A stretch of 6,292 nt of DNA, taken from NCBI GenBank assembly GCA_002685815.1, contig NYYM01000035.1, forward strand, positions 5,657-11,948. Direction: 5' to 3'. The notes under the pieces are model-generated. The model had not been told where the DNA came from. It saw only the letters and a list, made by a program, of their open reading frames with translations, and did not search any database. The position numbers and the translations under genes were made by a program. Positions 1 through 4,863 of the stretch are shown one piece after another (position 1 is the first letter of the stretch; every line of letters begins with the position of its first letter). The stretch is from Dehalococcoidales bacterium. GTDB taxonomy: Bacteria > Chloroflexota > Dehalococcoidia > Dehalococcoidales > UBA2162.

Positions 1-671
1 ATGAAACCACACATTGCGTAACCACGCCCACTCTGGGCCCCTGATATCCAGTCATTCCCATCGGAGGCATCCATTGTATCTCGTCCCTGATCAACGACGA
101 TGCAAATTGCGTATTTGTGGTCGCACTCGATCGGGTTACCCTGCGTATCCTGACTATAGACAGCCCACCGAGGCAACTCGCAGATGCCGACTATATCAGC
201 CCCCACGAAATAACCCATGCTTTTGATATGGCGGCTTAATACAGCCGGGTCATCCGGCAGTTCTGCTTTCTCCAAAGCGGGTTCGCCCGACATTAAGGCA
301 GACACTTGGCTCATTCCTGCCGGTCCTGAAGCCAGGGGAGCACCTTCATTTTCACCGGGCGGCATACTTGGGACTCCGGCCATTGACGTCGCGGGAGGCA
401 TACCCTGACCCCGAGCAATCATACTCAACGAACCCATCAACGCCCTTGAAATCGAAGGAGTGCTTCCTGTAAAACGCGGCCTCGAACTGGCGGGAGGTCC
501 GGAATTATCTCCTTGACCCCGGGACGGGTTGGCTTCCCTCTGAACGACCCTTTCTATCTCATCGGTAATCAGGATAGTCGGTTTATCAACCCTCTTTAGC
601 TTTTCCATCGGATAAGGGCCTAACTGTAGCTTAGCGGCCAGAATCTTAGAATACCCGTTTCTGTTCACCAT
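1..671 (-). CDS. Reductive-dehalogenase-like corrinoid/Fe-S protein, N-terminal 223 residues (runs off left edge)
   Basis: The minus strand is open without a stop from ATG 671 to the window edge, giving 223 codons. Residues 1-45 form a basic segment with KLQLGPYP and ITDEIERV. Residues about 50-128 are a low-complexity stretch rich in Pro, Gly, Ser and Met. From about 142 the protein is globular: HIKSMGYFVGADIVGIC (148-164), ELPRWAVYS (165-173), HKYAICIVVDQ (185-195) and DWISGAQS (207-214). I recognise this as the start of the corrinoid-binding catalytic region of a family annotated as reductive dehalogenase in Dehalococcoidia, related to the epoxyqueuosine reductase QueG. The B12 site and the two 4Fe-4S motifs expected downstream are outside the window. 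There is no twin-arginine motif or hydrophobic signal near the N-terminus, so a cytoplasmic protein is inferred. ATG 671 is chosen because AGGAGG lies 6 bases upstream; an in-frame ATG at 677 abuts the Shine-Dalgarno and GTG 668 is also possible. Dehalogenating activity cannot be claimed from this fragment. Confidence 0.62.
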   Translation of the reverse strand, partial: MVNRNGYSKILAAKLQLGPYPMEKLKRVDKPTILITDEIERVVQREANPSRGQGDNSGPPASSRPRFTGSTPSISRALMGSLSMIARGQGMPPATSMAGVPSMPPGENEGAPLASGPAGMSQVSALMSGEPALEKAELPDDPAVLSRHIKSMGYFVGADIVGICELPRWAVYSQDTQGNPIECDHKYAICIVVDQGRDTMDASDGNDWISGAQSGRGYAMCGF

Positions 672-677
672 TTGCAT

Positions 678-683
678 CCTCCT
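678..683 (-). promoter_or_regulatory. Consensus ribosome binding site of the dehalogenase-like gene
   Basis: Perfect AGGAGG on the minus strand, 6 bases before ATG 671. An earlier in-frame ATG (677-675) directly touches it and is therefore unlikely to be used, so this site decides the start. Confidence 0.75.
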
Positions 684-738
684 GATTCTTTCCGCTTATG
701 CCGGGGGATCACTTCACCCGATCCTACCAACACTGGTT

Positions 739-767
739 ATCATAGTGCAATCTGACGCTGCTATCAA
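739..767 (-). promoter_or_regulatory. Sigma-70-type promoter of the dehalogenase-like gene
   Basis: On the minus strand, TTGATA (767-762) and TATGAT (744-739) are separated by exactly 17 bases. Each hexamer matches the consensus at five of six positions. Initiation would fall near 732, leaving a leader of about 60 bases before ATG 671. This is one of the strongest promoter-like signals in the window and it points correctly at the gene. Confidence 0.6.
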
Positions 768-782
768 CTCCTTACAGAAAAG

Positions 783-826
783 ACCGTCTCTTCTCGGGCT
801 TATCCAAGACAAGACAGAGGGACGGT
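783..826. repeat. Inverted repeat in the divergent intergenic region
   Basis: ACCGTC (783-788) pairs with GACGGT (821-826). The stem can be extended by TCT (789-791) with AGA (816-818) if two G residues (819-820) bulge out. It lies between the two outward-facing promoters, upstream of both -35 boxes, so it is outside both predicted transcripts. A protein-binding site is possible, but a chance repeat is not excluded. Confidence 0.25.
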
Positions 827-902
827 TCGAAAACTTTCACCTGAGAAGAAGCGGATCATTACGCCAAGGCAAACACCACGCTCTGAACTTTTGGAATATC
901 AT

Positions 903-931
903 TTGACAGGGCCTCAAACGGTGAGTACGAT
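903..931 (+). promoter_or_regulatory. Sigma-70-type promoter of the DUF169 gene
   Basis: A perfect TTGACA (903-908) is followed after 17 bases by TACGAT (926-931), four of six matches to TATAAT. Initiation would be near 938, leaving an untranslated leader of about 160 bases before ATG 1102. No other -35/-10 pair of this quality was seen between 672 and 1101 on this strand. Confidence 0.5.
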
Positions 932-958
932 AGTGACTAGAGAGCGTCTGTCTGGTAA

Positions 959-968
959 ATCATATGAT
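959..968. promoter_or_regulatory. 10-bp perfect palindrome, possible operator
   Basis: ATCATATGAT is a perfect palindrome lying about 20-30 bases after the predicted start of the DUF169 transcript, a position where a repressor could block elongation. Half-sites of this length arise by chance, and no regulator gene is in view, so the role is speculative. Confidence 0.2.
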
Positions 969-1084
969 AGTTCCTGATCTAACCACCCCCAAGCAGAACA
1001 ATCATAGTTGCAAAAATCCAACCCGGACAGATAAGAGGGGGCGCCGGCTCAGTACGATTCATGCCTCCGGACAAGAACCAGACC

Positions 1085-1093
1085 GGAGAGGAG
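1085..1093 (+). promoter_or_regulatory. Ribosome binding site fixing the DUF169 start
   Basis: GGAGAGGAG ends 8 bases before ATG 1102. The same reading frame is open back to an ATG at 964, but that codon has no comparable site. The 46 extra residues are also hydrophilic and low-information and do not resemble the family, so 1102 is the supported start. Confidence 0.7.
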
Positions 1094-1101
1094 CAAACAA
1101 G

Positions 1102-1842
1102 ATGACCGATTGGGGGAAAGTTACTCAGGACTTAGAGCGTTTACTCCGCCTTACAACATACCCGGTGGCTTATAAACGCCTGGAGAAAGCAGCAGACCTT
1201 GAAAAGATACCCAGAGTGCGTCTACTCGACCGCACGGCCACCTTTTGCCAAGTACCGACTCTGGTCCGAAGGGGAGGCTGGACAGTCGGCATAACCAGAA
1301 ACAATCTGAGTGAAAGGTGCGCCCGAATCAACGGTCTGGCGCTAACCACCGATGAGGAAATTTCCCGTGAGGCTGCCAAGTTTGCCACTTCCTGGTTTGC
1401 CGACGAGGAAGAAGCCAGAAAACAAATGGCAGTGTATCCGGTGATCCCTGCCGGAGAAGCACTGGTGCTAGCCCCGCTATCTTCAGGGAAATTCGAACCT
1501 GACGTAGTGCTGATCTACGGTAATCCGGCCCAGTTGATGTTGCTGATGAACGCCCTGCAATTCAAGGACTATGAGCGTTTTAATTTCTTCTTTATAGGGG
1601 AGGGGTCCTGTGCCGACGGACTGGCACAGTGCTATACAACCGATAAACCTTCCTTGGCGGTTCCCTGCTTTGGGGAAAGAAGGTTCGGGGGAGTCACCGA
1701 CGATGAACTGGTTCTGGCAGTGCCTCCGAGGATGATGGAGAAAGCGGTTGAGGGACTACAGGCGCTTTGGGATAGAGGACTGAGGTATCCTATCATGTAT
1801 TTCGGGCCCGAGTGTGACCCTTCGGAAGCATTAGCACGCTAG
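1102..1842 (+). CDS. DUF169 family protein (246 aa)
   Basis: The product is 246 residues, normal for the DUF169 family (PF02596), which has no established biochemical activity and is common in anaerobic bacteria and archaea. Family-like stretches include LLRLTTYPVAYKRL (14-27), RTATFCQVPTLVRRGGWTVG (44-63), FEPDVVLIYGNPAQLM (131-146), GEGSCADGLAQCY (166-178) and PSLAVPCFGERRFGG (183-197). Six cysteines (49, 73, 170, 177, 189, 238) include several inside conserved blocks, so metal or cofactor binding is possible but unproven. There is no signal peptide or membrane segment, so the protein should be cytoplasmic. It is transcribed divergently from the dehalogenase-like gene, which suggests a shared redox or corrinoid context; that link is inference. 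The start is set by GGAGAGGAG 8 bases upstream of the ATG. The frame extends upstream to 964, but that part looks non-coding. Confidence 0.88.
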   Translation: MTDWGKVTQDLERLLRLTTYPVAYKRLEKAADLEKIPRVRLLDRTATFCQVPTLVRRGGWTVGITRNNLSERCARINGLALTTDEEISREAAKFATSWFADEEEARKQMAVYPVIPAGEALVLAPLSSGKFEPDVVLIYGNPAQLMLLMNALQFKDYERFNFFFIGEGSCADGLAQCYTTDKPSLAVPCFGERRFGGVTDDELVLAVPPRMMEKAVEGLQALWDRGLRYPIMYFGPECDPSEALAR

Positions 1843-1846
1843 GAGG

Positions 1847-1869
1847 CCCGGCCTACTGCCCGGCCCGGG
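1847..1869 (+). terminator. GC-only hairpin just after the DUF169 stop codon
   Basis: CCCGGCC (1847-1853) pairs with GGCCCGGG (1862-1869) as seven G-C pairs, with C1864 bulged and an 8-base loop. It begins four bases after the TAG stop. There is no T-tract behind it, so it is not a classical intrinsic terminator; it could attenuate read-through into the methyltransferase gene or protect the 3' end of the mRNA. Confidence 0.35.
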
Positions 1870-1950
1870 ACACTACGATATTATCAGGGTGTATTACAAT
1901 GGCTGCCAGCCAATCCAGGATAAACAGAGAACGGAGGCAGCGGATTACTC

Positions 1951-2721
1951 ATGGCGGATGACGAGAATATGGCCCTGAAACCCATCAAATGGTACAAGAA
2001 CCTTAGCACCAGAAAGGGGCGGTTTAAAGCCGGAGCTTTCCTGGTTGAAGGTGACAGGGCTATCAGACAGATAATCAGCAGCAATCCGGACAGCATAATT
2101 GAAATGATGTACACCGGAGAACTACCGCCATTCTACCGCAACCACGCGGGACGCCTTCTGACTGATAGCCAAATGAGTTCCATCTGTTCCACGAAGTCAC
2201 CCCAGGAAATCGCGGCAGTCGTCCGTCTGCCGGTGAATATCTACTCTGATCGACTGCCGGACAATGTCGGTGCAAGAACCCTGTTACTTGAGGATGTTCA
2301 AGACCCTGGAAACGTGGGTACTCTTATCCGGACGGCCGCAGCTTTCGATTTTTCCGGGGTTATCCTGACAGAAAAATGCGCCGACCCTCTGTCACCAAAA
2401 TGTGTTCAGTCAACCGCCGGGACAGTGTTATCTTTATGGATCAGAAGAACAACCCGCTACATGGAACTGGTGGAGGAACTGAAAGAAAATGAATACCCCA
2501 TCGTGGCGGCAGATCTGGCTGGCGAAGAGGGCCCTTCGGTTCTTCGACTGCAGAACAAGCTCCTGCTTGCACTGGGGAACGAGGCATCGGGACTTTCTGA
2601 TTCAATGCTGAAGGCAGCCGATCACAGGTTGAGGGTACCGACAGTCCGGGCAAAAGCGGAATCCCTGAATGTGGCAGCCTGCGGCGCAATCTGCATGTAC
2701 CTGAGCTACCGTAAAGATTGA
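1951..2721 (+). CDS. TrmH/SpoU-family RNA 2'-O-ribose methyltransferase
   Basis: The protein is 256 residues, the usual size for the two-domain class that uses S-adenosylmethionine to methylate a 2'-hydroxyl in rRNA or tRNA. An N-terminal substrate-binding domain of the L30e-like type starts at KWYKNLSTRKGRFKAGAFLV (13-32) and leads into EGDRAIRQ (33-40). The C-terminal trefoil-knot domain shows motif 1 as DVQDPGNVGTLIRTAAAFDF (115-134, with the expected catalytic Arg127), motif 2 as LALGNEASGLS (206-216) and motif 3 as LRVPTVRAKAESLNVAACGA (227-246). Motif 2 has Ala212 where Gly is more usual. GGAGG (1933-1937) is 13 bases from ATG 1951, a long spacing; the internal ATG at 1969 has no better site. 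The gene follows the DUF169 gene by 108 bases on the same strand and may share its transcript. The target nucleotide (rlmB-like or other) cannot be told from sequence. Confidence 0.92.
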   Translation: MADDENMALKPIKWYKNLSTRKGRFKAGAFLVEGDRAIRQIISSNPDSIIEMMYTGELPPFYRNHAGRLLTDSQMSSICSTKSPQEIAAVVRLPVNIYSDRLPDNVGARTLLLEDVQDPGNVGTLIRTAAAFDFSGVILTEKCADPLSPKCVQSTAGTVLSLWIRRTTRYMELVEELKENEYPIVAADLAGEEGPSVLRLQNKLLLALGNEASGLSDSMLKAADHRLRVPTVRAKAESLNVAACGAICMYLSYRKD

Positions 2722-2760
2722 ACCATCCTCCCTGATTTTCAATGAATCATTTGCAACAAG

Positions 2761-2786
2761 GAGCCAGTCCTTCAGGCTCACTGGCT
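2761..2786 (+). repeat. Two mutually exclusive hairpins after the methyltransferase gene
   Basis: AGCCAGT (2762-2768) pairs with ACTGGCT (2780-2786) around an 11-base loop. Alternatively GAGCC (2761-2765) pairs with GGCTC (2775-2779). It starts 40 bases past the stop codon and could mark the 3' end of that transcript, but no T-tract follows, so a terminator role is uncertain. Confidence 0.3.
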
Positions 2787-2852
2787 AAGAACGAGGACGG
2801 CATTCGGAATGGAGGACGATCGTCGGATTTTAGTGGAACACTGAACACCTGC

Positions 2853-2881
2853 TTTACAAAACTCTCTTTTTGAAGTACAAT
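2853..2881 (+). promoter_or_regulatory. Near-consensus promoter about 340 bases upstream of rpsU
   Basis: TTTACA (2853-2858) and TACAAT (2876-2881) are separated by exactly 17 bases, and each matches the consensus at five of six positions. The predicted start is near 2888. The next gene on this strand is rpsU at 3224, so this promoter drives either a long rpsU leader or a separate small RNA. Confidence 0.5.
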
Positions 2882-2887
2882 GACGGT

Positions 2888-3223
2888 AAGTTAAAGTGCT
2901 GGTTACTGTGGGCTCTTCTTCTTAATCCCGACCATTGGTGTGTAGGCTGACCTAGACTCTAGCAAATAAATAAGAGAGCCAGTCATCCGAATAGGACTTC
3001 CAAGTAAGGTGTCCCCGTACTCCGATTGTAGAGCAGGCTTCACCTCAATGGCCGAAGATCAGGAGCTTTCCCCTCCAGATGGTTTATCAGTGAAGCGAAG
3101 CATTGTGTCGAATGTCATGGCAGGGTAAGGCCGGGCAGCAAGTGCCAGGAAAGTTTCAGAGGCACACACGGACCGAGGAAACTTGGTACCGATGTATGGT
3201 TATCGCAGAAAGGGTTGGTAATT
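2888..3223 (+). other. Non-coding stretch: putative long 5' leader of rpsU or small RNA
   Basis: There is no convincing reading frame on either strand here, and I recognise no tRNA, tmRNA, RNase P RNA, SRP RNA or known riboswitch core. Several pairings can be drawn: GCTTCAC (3037-3043) with GTGAAGC (3090-3096), TGGCA (3118-3122) with TGCCA (3143-3147), the competing GTGCC (3142-3146) with GGCAC (3161-3165), and AAGTTTC (3151-3157) with GAAACTT (3178-3184). The last stem closes 22 bases before the rpsU Shine-Dalgarno. Competing stems in front of a ribosomal protein gene would suit translational feedback control, but this is inference and the stems are short. Confidence 0.3.
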
Positions 3224-3424
3224 ATGTCTATAGAAGTATCAATACGCAAAGGTGAGTCCCAAGAGTCACTATTATCCCGTTTTCAAAAGGTGGTCCAAAC
3301 AAGCGGGATCTTACGTGAAGTCAAGAGTAACAGGTATTTCATTTCCCGGGGAGAAAGAGAACGCATCAAGGTCCAGCAAAGCATCAGACGAAGACGGCGA
3401 CAGGCAAATAGCCGACCCCGATAG
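3224..3424 (+). CDS. rpsU: Small-subunit ribosomal protein bS21
   Basis: The 66-residue product matches bacterial S21 in length and layout. An N-terminal part, SIEVSIRKGESQESLLSRF (2-20), is followed by a helix ending GILREVKSNRYFISRGER and a very basic tail with five arginines in a row, RRRRR, and a final SRPR. S21 sits on the platform of the 30S subunit near the anti-Shine-Dalgarno region and helps mRNA selection during initiation. ATG 3224 is preferred because AGAAAGGG (3207-3214) ends 9 bases upstream and the homology begins there; an in-frame TTG at 3215 would overlap that site. The gene stands alone, not in a ribosomal operon, with a long non-coding stretch in front of it. A second frame across 3252-3461 is a shadow. 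Confidence 0.93.
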   Translation: MSIEVSIRKGESQESLLSRFQKVVQTSGILREVKSNRYFISRGERERIKVQQSIRRRRRQANSRPR

Positions 3425-3657
3425 TCAGGGATTATCCAGGCAAATACCACAAAAACCCTGAAACCGAGCGGCAATCCCAGAGTAGCATCCTTGAAAGGAA
3501 AATCTGTAGAGGCAACCTTACCTCTAACATTACGGAAGGCGAGATTGAATCGGAATCGGGCAGCTGAGGCGAGTGGGGTCAGTGGTTATTCCGTCCGACA
3601 AGCTGAGCCGGACCCCCATAAGCAAGATAGTACATCCTGACTGAAGGACAATAATGT
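3425..3657 (+). other. Intergenic region between rpsU and the nitronate monooxygenase gene, with short stem-loops
   Basis: No gene is visible. TAGAGG (3507-3512) pairs with CCTCTA (3521-3526) around an 8-base loop. GGGGTC (3575-3580) can pair with GACCCC (3611-3616), or GTCCG (3593-3597) with CGGAC (3609-3613), the two choices excluding each other. None is followed by a T-run, so no rpsU terminator can be named, and I see no convincing -35/-10 pair for the downstream gene. Both genes may be co-transcribed. Confidence 0.3.
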
Positions 3658-4776
3658 ATGGTTCTTAGGCAAATACCGAAACTGCAAATAGGTGATTTGG
3701 AGTTAAGTATACCAATTATTCAGGGGGGGATGGGGGTCGGCATTTCTTTATCAGGTCTAGCCTCGGCTGTTGCCAACGAGGGTGGCATCGGCGTTATTTC
3801 CACAGCGGGGATCGGCATGCTTGAGCCCGATTTTACCGGGAATTTCAGGGAAGCCAACAAGAGAGCCTTGCGACGAGAAATAAAAAAGGCAAGAGAAATA
3901 TCGGACGGTGTTATCGGCGTTAATGTCATGGTGGCCATTTCAGACTACTATGACCTGCTACAGGTTACGCTGGAAGAGGGCGCTGATGTAGTCTTCCTTG
4001 GCGCCGGACTTCCGCTGAAAATCCCGAGAACGCTACTTCCTGATAGTTCGGGAAAAGCTGGAATCAAGGCTATTCCGATAGTGTCATCTGCCAGAGCGGC
4101 AAACCTGATATTCCAGTCCTGGGCAAGAAACTACGATCATGTACCTGACGCGGTGGTGGTTGAGGGCCCATTGGCGGGAGGACACCTGGGATTCAAGAAG
4201 GAACAGATTAACGATCCCGATTATGCCCTGGAAAAGATACTGCCAGAAGTAATCTCTGTCATTGAGCCCTATGAGAAAAGTTTTAGCAAAAGCATTCCGG
4301 TAATCGCCGCCGGCGGCGTATATACGGGAACCGATATTTACAGGTTTATCCAGATGGGAGCCGGAGGAGTGCAGATGGCAACCAGGTTTGTTGTAACTCA
4401 CGAATGTGATGCCTCTCCGGCGTTTAAAGAGGCGTATGTAAGGTGTGAACAAAAGGACCTGACCATAATCAACAGCCCCGTAGGATTACCGGGAAGAGCT
4501 ATAAAAAACCGGTTTCTTGAGAAAATATCGGCGGGAATGAAGAGACCGATTAAGTGTCCCTGGCAATGTCTGAAGACCTGCGATTTCAGAACATCTCCCT
4601 TCTGTATCTGCGATGCCTTGACCAACGCCAAGAAGGGGATACTTGAAGAGGGGTTCGCTTTTGCCGGAGCAAATGCTTACAGAATAAATGCAATAACCTC
4701 CGTCAAAGAGCTAATCGACTCGTTACTGGCAGCCTACACAAGGGCGGCGTCCGTTGGGGAATACGCCACAACATAA
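3658..4776 (+). CDS. Nitronate monooxygenase / FMN-dependent oxidoreductase (NMO/FabK superfamily)
   Basis: This 372-residue TIM-barrel flavoprotein belongs to the family of 2-nitropropane dioxygenase and FabK enoyl-ACP reductase (PF03060). Visible hallmarks are the N-terminal FMN segment PIIQGGMGVGIS (19-30), GGIGVISTAGIG (42-53), IGVNVMVA (86-93), EGPLAGGHLG (169-178, with the family's active-site His176), IPVIAAGGVYTG (213-224, phosphate-binding) and MGAGGVQMATRF (233-244). A C-terminal insert carries CPWQCLKTC (300-308) and CIC (316-318), five cysteines seen in a subset of anaerobe homologues; its role is unknown to me. AAGGA (3644-3648) lies 9 bases before ATG 3658. No membrane segment or signal peptide is present. 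Whether the substrate is a nitronate, an enoyl thioester or another electron acceptor cannot be decided; no fatty-acid gene is nearby. It converges with the antiporter gene, 87 bases apart. Confidence 0.88.
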   Translation: MVLRQIPKLQIGDLELSIPIIQGGMGVGISLSGLASAVANEGGIGVISTAGIGMLEPDFTGNFREANKRALRREIKKAREISDGVIGVNVMVAISDYYDLLQVTLEEGADVVFLGAGLPLKIPRTLLPDSSGKAGIKAIPIVSSARAANLIFQSWARNYDHVPDAVVVEGPLAGGHLGFKKEQINDPDYALEKILPEVISVIEPYEKSFSKSIPVIAAGGVYTGTDIYRFIQMGAGGVQMATRFVVTHECDASPAFKEAYVRCEQKDLTIINSPVGLPGRAIKNRFLEKISAGMKRPIKCPWQCLKTCDFRTSPFCICDALTNAKKGILEEGFAFAGANAYRINAITSVKELIDSLLAAYTRAASVGEYATT

Positions 4777-4795
4777 CCTTTACCCACTTCCCAAG

Positions 4796-4819
4796 TTGGA
4801 GAACACGACAATTCTCCGA
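4796..4819. terminator. Stem-loop between convergent genes, possible bidirectional terminator
   Basis: TTGGAGAA (4796-4803) pairs with TTCTCCGA (4812-4819) as an 8-bp stem including one T-G pair, with an 8-base loop. It sits 20 bases after the monooxygenase stop and 45 bases past the antiporter stop on the other strand. No clear T-tract follows in either direction, so efficiency is doubtful; the position between tail-to-tail genes is the main support. Confidence 0.35.
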
Positions 4820-4863
4820 AATTCGCTGCCGGCATCGTCATTTCAGTATGGAGCGTCACGGTG

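Noticed and set aside
14..408. Two short plus-strand reading frames
   Set aside because: They lie antisense to the dehalogenase-like gene, which has a ribosome binding site, a promoter and family motifs; the plus-strand products resemble nothing.
964..1101. 46-residue N-terminal extension of the DUF169 protein
   Set aside because: No ribosome binding site at 964, low-information hydrophilic sequence, and family similarity begins at 1102.
2761..2984. GAGCCAGTC occurring at 2761-2769 and 2976-2984
   Set aside because: A single 9-mer repeat in several kilobases is expected by chance.
3110..3150. Resemblance to the SRP RNA apical domain (AGG...AGCA within a TGGCA/TGCCA stem)
   Set aside because: The essential NCCGRAAGGN apical hairpin is missing, so the similarity is superficial.
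2722..3214. Search for a tRNA or a known riboswitch on either strand
   Set aside because: No GTTCRANYC T-loop with matching acceptor arms, and no recognisable cobalamin, TPP, SAM, T-box or other riboswitch core.
3252..3461. 69-residue frame overlapping rpsU
   Set aside because: It is the +1 shadow of rpsU, which has the ribosome binding site and clear family match.
4084..4631. Minus-strand frames of 122 and 77 residues
   Set aside because: Antisense to the well-supported monooxygenase gene, without ribosome binding sites or recognisable domains.
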